From Actinobacteria bacterium OV320 (lineage in GTDB: Bacteria; Actinomycetota; Actinomycetes; Streptomycetales; Streptomycetaceae): a stretch of 64,000 nucleotides of DNA. The DNA is taken from positions 28,647-92,646 of the forward strand of contig LJCX01000038.1 in the NCBI GenBank assembly GCA_001298545.1, in the 5' to 3' direction. The notes beneath the pieces are model-generated. The model saw nothing but the letters and a program-made list of their open reading frames with translations. It had not been told where the DNA came from and made no database searches. The position numbers and the translations under genes were made by a program. Positions 52,135 to 60,900 of this stretch are shown here, piece by piece (the stretch's first letter is position 1; each line of letters starts with the position of its first letter).

Positions 52135-52347
52135 ATGGCGGAAGCGGAGCAGGTACCCGTGCAGGGCGACGACGACTCCACCAAGGTCGAGAAGGCGGCC
52201 GAGGTGGCCCGCGCGGCCGAGGTGGCCGCCCACTCGCTCGCCGACGCCGTCCTGCAGTTGCAGCGGCTCGACCCGGAGAAGGAGGCCTCCATCGTCACCG
52301 ACCCCGCGGGAAGCGGGGGCTCCTGCCACAACATCAGCTGTTTCTAG
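52135..52347 (+). CDS. Class III lanthipeptide precursor, copy 1
   Basis: A 70-residue precursor with GGGAGGGAGATCCC before ATG 52135. The leader is helical and acidic and holds the class III recognition motif as AVLQLQRL (L-x-L-Q). The C-terminal core is DPAGSGGSCHNISCF. The Ser-x2-Ser-x5-Cys spacing in SGGSCHNISC fits labionin or lanthionine formation by a LanKC enzyme. A second precursor with the same core follows after 95 bases, and LanKC follows that. There are two cysteines, so more than one ring topology is possible. Confidence 0.85.
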   Translation: MAEAEQVPVQGDDDSTKVEKAAEVARAAEVAAHSLADAVLQLQRLDPEKEASIVTDPAGSGGSCHNISCF

Positions 52348-52442
52348 AGGCCCGATGACCGGCGCCGGCTGTCCAGGGCCTGCGGCCGGAGAACCACGGC
52401 AACGCCGTACACCCCGTACCCGTCGATGTGAGGAGTGACGCC

Positions 52443-52643
52443 ATGTCCGAGGAGATCCGTCCCGACGCCGAGCCCGTCGAGCCCGCGGAGGCCGCGGAGG
52501 CCGACGGCGACGTGGAGGCGCACCTGGCGGCCGGCCAGGACGCCGTCCTGGGTCTGCAGAAGCTCACCCCCGAGAGGGAGGCCTCCATCATCAGCGACCC
52601 CGCGGGAAGCGGGGGCTCCTGCCACAACATCAGCTGCTTCTGA
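52443..52643 (+). CDS. Class III lanthipeptide precursor, copy 2
   Basis: A 66-residue precursor with GAGGAG upstream of ATG 52443. The leader differs from copy 1 in most positions but keeps AVLGLQKL and the EREASI approach to the core. The last 15 residues, DPAGSGGSCHNISCF, are identical to copy 1. Residues just before differ (SIIS versus SIVT), so if the leader is trimmed close to the core both genes give the same or nearly the same peptide. A strong hairpin follows before LanKC. Confidence 0.85.
   Translation: MSEEIRPDAEPVEPAEAAEADGDVEAHLAAGQDAVLGLQKLTPEREASIISDPAGSGGSCHNISCF
52595..52636 (+). repeat. 42-bp identical core-coding repeat (partner 52299–52340)
   Basis: The core-encoding bases of the two precursors are identical over 42 bp, including a CCCCGC-GGGAA-GCGGGG stem inside the coding sequence, while the leaders have diverged. 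This points to recent duplication or conversion limited to the core. Confidence 0.85.
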
Positions 52644-52672
52644 CAGCTGGCGTTCACGCGATCACGGCGTTC

Positions 52673-52707
52673 GGCCGGGCCGGGGACAGCGGTTCCCCGG
52701 CCCGGCC
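52673..52707 (+). terminator. Hairpin between precursors and LanKC
   Basis: GGCCGGGCCGGGGA (52673–52686) pairs perfectly with TCCCCGGCCCGGCC (52694–52707), a 14-bp stem with a 7-base loop. It is placed to terminate most transcripts after the precursor genes, so peptides exceed synthetase; read-through would supply LanKC. Confidence 0.8.
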
Positions 52708-52754
52708 GGGCGGCGCGTCATCAACTTCCGGTCTCGGCAGAGGGGATGGGCGGA

Positions 52755-55556
52755 ATGCAGCTCGAGTGGGAGATCATCCAGACCTATATGACACACCACC
52801 CGCGCTGGTTCGAGGACTTCGAGCGCCGCGCGCCCGGCGGGGAGCATCTGCGCGAGTACCGGGCGGTGATGCCCGCGTCCTGGCTGCTGTGGCGGCGGGG
52901 TTACTGGCTGCTGACCGCGCCGCCGCAGGTGCCGGCCGTCGCCCAGGGGTGGAAGCTGCATGTGTCGGCGACCTCCGCGACGAGCGCCGCCACGCTGCGT
53001 GCCCTGCTGCCGCTGCTGCGTGACGCCGGCGTGCACTTCAAGTTCCTGATGGACCCAGCGGCGATGCTCGAGTCCAACGGCAAGTCCTTCCCCAGGGGCT
53101 CGAGCGGGAAGTTCATCACCGTGTACCCGGCCGACGAGCGGGAGTTCCGGGCGGTCGGCGACGCGCTGACCGAGGCCATGGCCGGCTTCGACGGCCCGCA
53201 CATCCTCTCCGACCGGCGCTATCCCGGATCGCGGGTGGTCCACTACCGTTACGGCGGCTTCGTGTCGATCTCCCGGATGCGGCCCTCCGGGATGAAGGAA
53301 CTGCTGATCCGCACCCCGGACGGCGAGCCGGTCGTGGACATCCGGCACCCGTACTTCCATCTCCCGGCCTGGGTCACGGACCCCTTCACCGGGGAGTCCG
53401 CCCCGGAGCAGCCCGCGGCACCGGACACGGCCGGCGCCGAACACGCGGGGACGGACGGGTCCGCCGGCGGTGACACCGGCATCACCCTCGCCGACGGGCG
53501 CTTCACGATCGTCGGCGCGATGAAGTTCTGCAACCGCGGCGGCATCTACCGCGGCATCGACAACGACACGGGCGCGGACGTGGTCATCCGCGAGGCGCGG
53601 CCGGGCGTGCAGATCGGTCCGGAGGGAACGGACGCCGTCCAGCTGCTGCGGCACGAGTACGACATCCTCACGGAACTCGCCGACACGGGCCTGTTCGTGC
53701 GCCCGGTCGCGTTCTTCACCGACTGGGAACACTCCTTCCTCGTCGAGGAGTTCATCGAGGGCACCCATCTCGGGCACCTCGGCATCGTCGAGAACCCCGT
53801 CTACAACCTCGACCTGAGCGCCGAGCGCCTCACCGACTACTACGAGCGGTTCCGCACCCTGTGGCTCCAAGTCGCGGACGCGATCGCCGTCTGCCACGAA
53901 CGCGGCATCGTGATGGGCGACCTGTCGCTGACGAACGTCATGGTCACCGGCGACGACCGGGTCGTGGTCATCGACATGGAGTCCGCCTTCCACGAGGACG
54001 CTCCCGCGGGCCCGGCGCGCGGGGCGCGGCTGTACACGCCCGGCATGGTGACCCGCCGCGCGAGGCTCGCCGCGCAGGGCGACCGGCGCACCGACCACTA
54101 CGCCCTCGGCGGCCTGATCCTGGGCTGCGTCCTGCTCTGCCACCAGACCGACTTCATCGACTCCACGATGCCGCGCAGACTGCTGGCCGAAGCGGCCGCC
54201 GACCTCGAACTCCCGGCGGAACTCGTCCGGTTGATCACCGACCTGTACGACGAGGACGCCGACCTGCCCGACCCCGCCGCCCTGCGTCGGCGGATCGAGG
54301 CGCTGCCCTTCGCGGACGCCTGGCGGCAGCCGCCCCCACTGGGACTGCCCCCGGTGACGGACGCGACGGCACGCGCCGAGCTGCACAAGCGGGTGGAGGC
54401 CACCCTCCACGGTGTCGCCGACTTCTGGACCAACACCGCCGACCTCAACCGTGAGGACCGGCTCTTCCCGGCCGACGTCACGGTGTTCCGGACCAATCCG
54501 CTCTCGCTCGCCCACGGGGCGTACGGTCCGCTGTACGTGCTGCACCGGCTGCGGGGGACGGTGCCCGACGATCTGCACGCCTGGGCGCTGCGGCACTCCA
54601 CCGCGCACGACGTGATGCCGGCCGGCCTGTATTTCGGCGCGGCGGGCGTGGCCTGGGCGCAGTCGGCCATCGGCCACCTGGACATGGCCGTGCGGACGCT
54701 CCGGGACGCGCACGGCCACCCGCAGTCGCTGTCCGAGCCCGGTGTACTGACCGGGGCGGCCGGCTACGGCATGGCGTGCCTGCGGCTGTGGCGCGACTCG
54801 GGGCTCACGGAGTTCCTCGACCGTGCCGTCGCCGTCGGCGGTCACCTGGCCGGAGCGGCGCACCGCGAGGACGGTCTGGCCCACTGGCCCGACGCGAGCC
54901 GGCCGACCCCGGTCGGCTACGCGGACGGTGCCGCCGGCATCGCCCTGTTCCTGCTCTCCCTGCACTGCGCCACCGGGGATCTCGCGGCGCTGGAACTGGG
55001 CCGGGCCGCACTGGACTTCGACCTGGCCCAGGTGGTCGCCGGGGCCGGCGGCCGGCTGTCGTTCCCGGCGACGGTGGCCACGGACGACAAACCCGTCATG
55101 GTCGTACGGCACTACTGGGACCACGGCACGGCCGGCGTCCTCACCACACTGCTGCGCTACCACCACGTCACTGGCGATCCCGTGCTGCGCGAGCGGATCA
55201 CCGCGCTGCTGCCCGACGTCCGCCGCAAGTACACGGTGTTCCCGCAGCTGTTCCACGGGACGAGCGGACTGGGCAACGTCCTGCTCGATGCCTACGAGTT
55301 CCTCGGCGACGCCGAGCTGCTGGCGGAGGCGGAGCGGGTGGCCGAGTCCGTGCTGTGCATGGCAATCGAGCGGCCCGAGGGCATCGTCTTCCCCGGTGAG
55401 CAGACCGTGCGGGAGAGCTGCGACCTCGCGAGCGGGTCGGCCGGGGTGGCGCTGTTCCTGGACCGCCTGCGCACGGCCCGCCCCGGCAGCCGTACCAACG
55501 GCAACTTCCTGCTGGACGACCTGCTGCCCGCCGCCGCGGGCCGGACCGGTGCGTGA
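52755..55556 (+). CDS. lanKC: Class III lanthionine synthetase LanKC
   Basis: A 933-residue three-domain enzyme: an N-terminal phospho-Ser/Thr lyase (about 1–215, KFLMDPAAMLESNGKSFPRG and GKFITVYP), a kinase domain (about 230–500, catalytic GIVMGDLSLTNVMV and metal-binding VVVIDMES), and a C-terminal cyclase (about 520–930, with LFHGTSGLGNVLLDAY). The zinc-binding Cys/Cys/His of class I, II and IV cyclases is not seen (FHG instead of CHG, no CYG), which places it in class III. It phosphorylates and eliminates Ser/Thr and forms (labi)lanthionine rings in the two precursors upstream. ATG 52746 is an alternative start, but its ribosome site is too close. Confidence 0.9.
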   Translation: MQLEWEIIQTYMTHHPRWFEDFERRAPGGEHLREYRAVMPASWLLWRRGYWLLTAPPQVPAVAQGWKLHVSATSATSAATLRALLPLLRDAGVHFKFLMDPAAMLESNGKSFPRGSSGKFITVYPADEREFRAVGDALTEAMAGFDGPHILSDRRYPGSRVVHYRYGGFVSISRMRPSGMKELLIRTPDGEPVVDIRHPYFHLPAWVTDPFTGESAPEQPAAPDTAGAEHAGTDGSAGGDTGITLADGRFTIVGAMKFCNRGGIYRGIDNDTGADVVIREARPGVQIGPEGTDAVQLLRHEYDILTELADTGLFVRPVAFFTDWEHSFLVEEFIEGTHLGHLGIVENPVYNLDLSAERLTDYYERFRTLWLQVADAIAVCHERGIVMGDLSLTNVMVTGDDRVVVIDMESAFHEDAPAGPARGARLYTPGMVTRRARLAAQGDRRTDHYALGGLILGCVLLCHQTDFIDSTMPRRLLAEAAADLELPAELVRLITDLYDEDADLPDPAALRRRIEALPFADAWRQPPPLGLPPVTDATARAELHKRVEATLHGVADFWTNTADLNREDRLFPADVTVFRTNPLSLAHGAYGPLYVLHRLRGTVPDDLHAWALRHSTAHDVMPAGLYFGAAGVAWAQSAIGHLDMAVRTLRDAHGHPQSLSEPGVLTGAAGYGMACLRLWRDSGLTEFLDRAVAVGGHLAGAAHREDGLAHWPDASRPTPVGYADGAAGIALFLLSLHCATGDLAALELGRAALDFDLAQVVAGAGGRLSFPATVATDDKPVMVVRHYWDHGTAGVLTTLLRYHHVTGDPVLRERITALLPDVRRKYTVFPQLFHGTSGLGNVLLDAYEFLGDAELLAEAERVAESVLCMAIERPEGIVFPGEQTVRESCDLASGSAGVALFLDRLRTARPGSRTNGNFLLDDLLPAAAGRTGA

Positions 55557-56953
55557 TGGAGGCGACCACGGCCGCCTCCCGGGCGGCTGTCGACGCCGTA
55601 CCGCTGCGGGCCAACCGGGAGTTCCGGCTGCTGTGGGTGGGGCAGGCGCTGTCCGACTTCGGTACGTCCATGACCGCGCTGGTGCTGCCGCTCGCCTTGC
55701 TGAGCAGCGGGTACTCGACGTCGGCCACCAGCACCATCGGCACCGCCGTGCTGGTGACCGCGATGGTGCTGCGGATGCCGGCCGGATACCTCACCGATCA
55801 CTACAGCCACCGGCGCCTGATGCTCGTCGCCGACCTGGCCCGCCTGGTCACGGTCGCCACCGTCGCCGTGTGGACGTACCTGGACCGGCTGCCGATCGCG
55901 CTGGCCGTGGTCACGGTGGTCGTGGCGCAGGTGGGGGTGGAACTGTTCCGGCCGAGTCAGAACGCCACCGTCCGCCGGGTCGTGCCGGCCGCGCAGCTGG
56001 GCACGGCCATCTCCCTGAACCAGGCGCGGGCCTACGCCGCCGGGATCATCGCCCCGGCCGTGGCCGGTGTGCTCATCGCGGCTTCGCTGTGGCTGCCGTT
56101 CGCCATCGACGCCGTCACCTACGCGGTGTCCGCGCTGTGCGTGCTGGCCCTGTACCGGCCGCTGCGCCGAGCCGAGGCCGCTCGGTCCGCCCGGCCCGAC
56201 GGCGGCGCGGGCCGGACGGCCGGGCGGGACGGGACGCGGGAGGCGGAGGCCGGCGGCGAAGCGAAGGAGGAAGAGCCAAGCGGCGGGGCGAAGAAGGCAG
56301 AGGCGGGCGGCGGGGCGAAGGCAGCGCCGCCCGAGCGCTTCCTGCACCGTCTGACCGCGGGGCTGCGCCATGTGGTCCGCGACCCCTTCCTGCGCACGCT
56401 CGCCGGGCTGGCCGCGGGCGACAACTTCGCGTTCCAGGCCCTCGCCTACGCCCTGCTGCTGGGCATCGGCCGGGAGCACAACGGCGCCGCGGCCGTGGGT
56501 CTCGCGATGAGCGCGGCGGCGGTGACCGGGTTGACCGGTTCGCTGATCGCGCCCTTCCTCCAGCACAGGCTGCGCATGCAGACGGTGATGGCGGCCGGTC
56601 CCGCGCTCGCCGGCGTCATGCTCGCCCTCGCCTGGTACACCGGCAGCGGCATCGCGTTCGCCGCCGGATACTCCGCGCTGTGCCTGCTGACTCCGGTCAA
56701 CGGGGCTGTGTTCGGGACCATTCTGGCCACGACGGTGCCGGAGAACATCTACGGCCGCACCACGACGGCCCTGGGGTTCATCACGGAAATCCTCCAGCCG
56801 CTCGGCCCGCTGACGGCGGGCCTGCTGCTGGCGTACCTGTCTCTGTCGGGCACCGCCGCCGTGTTCGCCGTGGCCTTCACCGTGCTCGCGGTCGTCGCGC
56901 TGCTGATGCCGTCGCCACCGGCCGTGCCGGACACCGAAAAGGCCACGGCCTGA
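55556..56953 (+). CDS. MFS transporter of the lanthipeptide cluster
   Basis: A 465-residue MFS-fold exporter with about 12 helices. The start overlaps the LanKC stop (TGATG; GTG 55553 is the alternative), so it is translationally coupled. Helix 2–3 loop GYLTDHYSHRRLML is the conserved motif A region. Between helices 6 and 7 an unusual charged insert of about 55 residues repeats AEAGG/AK units (around residues 205–255). Its position makes it the likely exporter of the modified peptide or a self-protection pump. Class III clusters often use ABC exporters instead, so an MFS here is slightly unusual. Confidence 0.85.
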   Translation: MEATTAASRAAVDAVPLRANREFRLLWVGQALSDFGTSMTALVLPLALLSSGYSTSATSTIGTAVLVTAMVLRMPAGYLTDHYSHRRLMLVADLARLVTVATVAVWTYLDRLPIALAVVTVVVAQVGVELFRPSQNATVRRVVPAAQLGTAISLNQARAYAAGIIAPAVAGVLIAASLWLPFAIDAVTYAVSALCVLALYRPLRRAEAARSARPDGGAGRTAGRDGTREAEAGGEAKEEEPSGGAKKAEAGGGAKAAPPERFLHRLTAGLRHVVRDPFLRTLAGLAAGDNFAFQALAYALLLGIGREHNGAAAVGLAMSAAAVTGLTGSLIAPFLQHRLRMQTVMAAGPALAGVMLALAWYTGSGIAFAAGYSALCLLTPVNGAVFGTILATTVPENIYGRTTTALGFITEILQPLGPLTAGLLLAYLSLSGTAAVFAVAFTVLAVVALLMPSPPAVPDTEKATA

Positions 56954-56991
56954 CACCCACGAACACCGCCCGACCCCTCCAGGGAGGTTCC

Positions 56992-58038
56992 ATGGTTTCG
57001 CTGTCCGTGCTGGACGTCGCGCTGGTCGCGCCCGGCGGTACCGCCCGGCAGGCACTGCACGACGTCGTGCGCACGGCGGTGGCCGCCGACGCCTGCGGCT
57101 ACCACCGCTTCTGGGTGGCAGAGCATCACAACTCCCCCCGATGCGCCGGCAGTTCACCGGCGGTGCTGATCTCGCACATCGCGGCGGTGACGCACCGCAT
57201 CCGGGTCGGCTCCGGCGGGGTGATGCTGACCAACCACGCGCCGCTCACCATCGCGGAGCAGTTCGCCGTGCTCCAGTCGCTGCACGACGACCGGATCGAC
57301 CTCGGCGTCGGCCGCGCGACCGGTGGCACGGACAGCAGCACCCTCCTCGACCGTGCCCTGCGCCGGCCGCCGCAGGCACGCGCGGAGTTCCCTCTGCTGC
57401 TCGACGAACTCGTCGGTTTCCTCTACGGCCGCTGGCCGGGCGGGCACGCCTTCCAGGACCTGGAGCTCTCCCCGGCCCTGCCGGTGCCGCCCGGCGTGTT
57501 CGTCCTCGGCACCTCGGAGAACGGCGCCCGCACCGCCGCCGCGCGCGGGCTGCCCTTCGCCTACGGCGCCCACCTCGGTCCCATGTCACGCCCCGCGGCC
57601 CTGGACCGCTACCGGTCGGCCTTCTCCCCCGGCCCGCTCGGCACGAGTCCCCATGTCATCGCGTCCGTCAACGTCCAGTGCGCGGAGACCGACGAAGAGG
57701 CCGAGCGGCTCGCCCACGACACCGCCGCCGCACGGTTCCGCCAGAAACACACGGCGACGTCCCCGGGGGTCGCTCTGCCCGAGCCGCGGGAGCGGTACCT
57801 GATCGGCAGGATGCTGGAGGACCTGCAGCTCGTGCGCGGCGGCCCGGCCACCGTCTCCGCCGGCCTGCGGCGGCTGGCCGCCACGCTGGGCGCCGACGAG
57901 ATCATGCTCGTCCCCTACGACATCACCGCCGCCGGCCGCGAGCGCACCCTGCGCCTGACAGCCGCGGCCTGGACTCCTCGCGCACAGCATGACCGGCCCC
58001 GCGCCGCCGGCAGACAGGGCCGGCCCGCGGTCTCCTGA
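56992..58038 (+). CDS. Luciferase-like (LLM class) flavin/F420-dependent oxidoreductase
   Basis: A 348-residue LLM-fold oxidoreductase. ATG 56992 has GGGAGG upstream. Family marks are DACGYHRFWVAEHHNSP, IRVGSGGVMLTNHAPLTIAEQF and RIDLGVGRATGG. It lies 38 bases after the MFS gene as the last gene of the lanthipeptide operon. LLM-fold F420H2-dependent reductases (LanJC type) are known to reduce dehydroalanine to D-alanine in lanthipeptides, so a D-Ala-forming tailoring role is a reasonable guess. A flavin monooxygenase acting elsewhere is the alternative; the cofactor cannot be fixed from sequence. Confidence 0.82.
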   Translation: MVSLSVLDVALVAPGGTARQALHDVVRTAVAADACGYHRFWVAEHHNSPRCAGSSPAVLISHIAAVTHRIRVGSGGVMLTNHAPLTIAEQFAVLQSLHDDRIDLGVGRATGGTDSSTLLDRALRRPPQARAEFPLLLDELVGFLYGRWPGGHAFQDLELSPALPVPPGVFVLGTSENGARTAAARGLPFAYGAHLGPMSRPAALDRYRSAFSPGPLGTSPHVIASVNVQCAETDEEAERLAHDTAAARFRQKHTATSPGVALPEPRERYLIGRMLEDLQLVRGGPATVSAGLRRLAATLGADEIMLVPYDITAAGRERTLRLTAAAWTPRAQHDRPRAAGRQGRPAVS

Positions 58039-58105
58039 GACGAGACCCGGACCATCGACACCAGCGCGAGCAGCTCGCGAGGAGACCTGGGTGCTGTGCT
58101 GCAGG

Positions 58106-58225
58106 GCGCAGGTGGATGCGGGCGTCGAGGCCCGGGCCGGTACCGCGTGCGAGGCGCGGGGTGCCGCCGCAGGCGCCGGCGAGGTCGCGGACGATGGGGA
58201 GGCCGGGGCCGGTGGTGTCGTGGTG
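58106..58225 (-). pseudogene. Histidine-kinase C-terminal fragment
   Basis: About 40 residues read GPGLPIVRDLAGACGGTPRL, matching the G2 box and last strand of a sensor histidine kinase ATPase domain (GLGLPIVRDL..AHGG). No kinase sequence lies upstream of it on that strand, so it is a scrap. Confidence 0.55.
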
Positions 58226-58460
58226 GGAGCGGGAGAACGTCGCAGGCGTGCATACTCCTCTCGACCGGGGGCAGCAGGCGAACATGAGCTCGACGCAGCG
58301 CCGTCCCCCCGGCCGTTCGAGCGCACGCCGGCCCCACCCCCTCCCCCCCAGGGGCAGTGGGGCCGGCATATCTCTCTCCCCCCCGGCAGATCGAGCCGTC
58401 GATGCCGGTCGCGCGCGGGAATGCCTGCCGGCGGGTGTCCGGCCGGAGCGCCGGCGGCCG

Positions 58461-58530
58461 GCGGGCGCGGGGCGGGGTGGGGCGGGTGGGCGGCGGGGTG
58501 ATCGGGGGGTGGGGCGGGGGTGGGGTGGGG
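58461..58530 (+). other. G-run-rich, possible G-quadruplex tract
   Basis: More than ten runs of three or more Gs occur within 70 bases (GGGGCGGGGTGGGGCGGG and following). No gene covers it. Apart from this tract and the fragments listed, 58039–59095 shows no gene. Confidence 0.5.
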
Positions 58531-58659
58531 TGATCGGCTTGCGCGGATTGGTGCGTCCATGTCGGTCACGTTGTCGGGCTGGGCGGATTTCCGCCCCCGG
58601 CCGCTGACGCGAGCCGCAGCGGTGAGGCTTCCGCCGGATCCGGGACTGCTGCGGGGGTA

Positions 58660-58822
58660 GGCGAGGACCGCTCTTCTGGGCCCCACCAGGCCCTCACCCG
58701 GAGGAGCCGATCACCGCCCGCGATCAGTCCCGTTTCTTCTTCGCCGCCCGCAGCTTTTCCACCAGGCCCAGGTGCAGTTCGTTGCAGAGGCCGGCCTCGT
58801 TCCACACGAGCAACCGCTCGCT
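58660..58822 (-). pseudogene. IS5-family transposase fragment
   Basis: The reading RLLVWNEAGLCNELHLGLVE, then KLRAAKKKRD-stop-SRAVIGSS and GAQKSGP aligns with the DWSRAVIDSSHVRA...GPKSGP region of IS5-type transposases; the expected Trp codon is a TGA stop. It is a decayed insertion-sequence scar. Confidence 0.6.
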
Positions 58823-59095
58823 GAAAGCAGCCGGTTCCTCCGGTACTCGGCCGCTTTAGCTGAAAGGGACGGCCTTGTCCCCGGTTTTGATCTTCTCGTG
58901 CCCCCGTGGGTGTGGTTCGCCACCATGGTCGGACAGGACAGCGACAGGGGAGGCGGCAGGCGGCACGAAGGGGCGGCAGGAGTTCCCGCCGAGCGCCGGC
59001 GGCCGGTCGACGACCAGGCGAGACGGCCTCGCCGGACGGCGGGCGGGTGCCGGCGGCGATCCCGCCGCAGCCGGGTTGCCCGGGGATGGAGGCTC

Positions 59096-59494
59096 GTGTC
59101 TGAGGCGCCGTTCTTCGGTCGGGCAGACGCACTGGAACAGCTGGACGACCGGCTGGCCAGAGCCGCCCGGAGCGAGCCCCAGATCGTTCTCGTCGACGGG
59201 CCTGCGGGCATCGGCAAGACCTCGCTGGTCCGGCGCTTCCTCGCCTCGGCGCATGCGGGCTGCCAGGTCCTGCGTGCCAGCGGTGAGGAGATGGAGATGG
59301 ACCTGCCGTACGGGGTGGCCGCCCAACTGCTGGTCCATGCGCGACGGGTGGTCGACGTCCCCGAGGGGGAGCTCGAGCACACCACACGCTCCGGCGGTCC
59401 TGTGCCGGATCCGATCGCGGGCGCCGCGACACTTCTCAGCCCACCCACCCTGTCACCCCCCGCCCGGCCCCACCCGAAGATCCCGTCGCCATGA
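59096..59494 (+). pseudogene. Truncated LuxR/LAL-type ATPase regulator (N-terminal fragment)
   Basis: A GTG with GGAGG-like site starts FFGRADALEQLDDRLARAA, followed by Walker A VDGPAGIGKTSLVRRFL and QVLRASGEEMEMDLPYGVAA. This is the first 120 residues of a large ATP-binding LuxR-family regulator (normally about 900 residues). After PDPIAGAATLL the sequence turns into unrelated Pro-rich residues and stops. The rest, including the HTH, is missing. Confidence 0.6.
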
Positions 59495-59849
59495 GAAACG
59501 AGCACCATCCGCGAAGGTCACGCATTCGATGAGGGAACGTCAGTTCCCCACCGAAAACCGAGCCCACAGCCGAGACGCGCGACACGACACCGACCACCCA
59601 CACCCACTCCCGCACACCAGAACGCACTTGAACGCACGCCAGCGGCAACAGCTCCATACCCCTACGCAGAACGGCCTCGACGCCCGTATGAGCGGCGCAT
59701 CACCGCGGCGGTCGAGGAACGCACGTGTACGCACGTCGGCGCACCGTGCCACCAGCGCCGCACGGGCCGTTTCCTCGGCCGTGGCCGACCGGCCGGGGCG
59801 ACGTGGCGGCGGCCGTTCGTCCGCGGACCGATCGGCCGTCAGGGCCGGT
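59495..59849. other. Intergenic stretch without a supported gene
   Basis: Nothing recognisable; short frames on both strands lack domains. Confidence 0.4.
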
Positions 59850-60005
59850 TCACCAGTAGTGGCGTCGTCCGGAGACGGCGTGTCCCATAGCGCCGAGGAT
59901 CCACAGGGCCGCTCCGACGGCCACCAGGACGACCCCGATGGTCCATAGGACGGCTATGCCGGTGACGAGGCCGATGACGAGCAGAACGACGCCCAGGATG
60001 ATCAT
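59850..60005 (-). CDS. Small two-helix membrane protein (DUF6131-like, 51 aa)
   Basis: A 51-residue hydrophobic protein: ILGVVLLVIGLVTGIAVLW and a second helix VVLVAVGAALWILGAMG, ending HAVSGRRHYW. AAGGGGGA lies before the ATG. It resembles the short DUF6131 membrane proteins common in Streptomyces, often near stress genes. It lies 87 bases after the Asp23/Gls24 gene in the same direction and may belong to the same transcript. Function unknown. Confidence 0.7.
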   Translation of the reverse strand: MIILGVVLLVIGLVTGIAVLWTIGVVLVAVGAALWILGAMGHAVSGRRHYW

Positions 60006-60092
60006 GACGTCCCCCTTGGGGAGTAGTGGCCGCTCCCCCGCGAGCAGCGGATCTTCATCTGTGCGAGAGGGGGTGCCGGGGGCTGTGGGAGC

Positions 60093-60587
60093 TCACCTCA
60101 CCCGGTCCTCGTCGGGTTCGGACTCCTCCTCCTCGTCGGGGAGGCGGACGTCGCCGACGGCGATGTTCACCTCGACGACCTCCAGACCCGTCATCCGCTC
60201 CACAGCGTTGATGACGTTGGAGCGCACGTCGCCGGCGACGTCGACGATGGCGACGCCGTACTCGACGACAATGTCCAGGTCGACGGCGGCCTGGCGCTCA
60301 CCGACTTCGACCTTCACCCCTTGTGTGACGCCCCCGCTGCCGCCGGGGACCCTGTCCCGCACGGCGCCGAAGGCGCGGGCCACGCCGCCGCCGAGGTTGT
60401 GGATTCCCGGCACCTCACGGGCGGCCATGCCCACGATCTTGGCCACCACGCCGTCCGCGACAGTGGTCTTCCCCCGGGTCTGCGCCGGAGCCCCGGCCCC
60501 GGTACGGCCCTTCAACGTGCTCACGTCCGCATCGGGCCGGCCCGTCGAGCCGCGACTGCTGCTGGTGGTGGTGGTGGTGTCTGTCAT
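60093..60587 (-). CDS. Asp23/Gls24 family envelope stress protein
   Basis: A 164-residue protein. After a Thr/Ser/Gly-rich N-terminus the Asp23/Gls24 domain runs from about residue 40 (TTVADGVVAKIVGMAAREVP) through VKVEVGERQAAVDLDIVVEYG and VRSNVINAVERMTGLEVVEV to an acidic tail. These proteins associate with the membrane and are linked to envelope stress and alkaline shock. The neighbouring small membrane protein gene would fit a membrane anchor role. Genes of this type are often under stress sigma factors in Streptomyces; no promoter consensus was identified here. Confidence 0.88.
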   Translation of the reverse strand: MTDTTTTTSSSRGSTGRPDADVSTLKGRTGAGAPAQTRGKTTVADGVVAKIVGMAAREVPGIHNLGGGVARAFGAVRDRVPGGSGGVTQGVKVEVGERQAAVDLDIVVEYGVAIVDVAGDVRSNVINAVERMTGLEVVEVNIAVGDVRLPDEEEESEPDEDRVR

Positions 60588-60854
60588 GGCGATCGCCTCG
60601 ACCCCTGTCCGATGTGCTGTGCGGGCTCCGGGTACCCGCTTCTCCTGAACCGCGAACGGATCGCACGATCAAAAGGAGCGGCTCCGCTCGGTGACGCTCA
60701 GACGCCGGGTCTTCTTCATGCATGGCGAAGCCCGGTTGATAGGCATGCAGGCGTGGTGACAAGCCGCCCCTGGGCGGTGCTCCATCCTGCTCGGTCCGTC
60801 GGAGGCGCGTCTGCCGGACGGGTGGAGCGATCAGGCCGGCGCTGTCCGGCCTCT

Positions 60855-60886
60855 GCCGCCGTGCCGCCGTGCCGCCGTGCCGCTGT
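60855..60886 (+). repeat. Short octamer tandem repeat
   Basis: GCCGCCGT occurs in about four tandem copies (the last with one mismatch) in a gap between two leftward genes. The rest of 60588–60900 shows no gene. Confidence 0.6.
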
Positions 60887-60900
60887 GCCACCGCGTCGGG

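Noticed and set aside
52662..55256. 864-codon leftward frame opposite LanKC
   Set aside because: High-GC antisense shadow; the + strand encodes all three LanKC domains with catalytic motifs.
54823..56991. Long N-terminal extension of the LLM oxidoreductase frame through LanKC and the MFS gene
   Set aside because: The real start is ATG 56992 with a good ribosome site; the extension is out-of-frame read-through of upstream genes.
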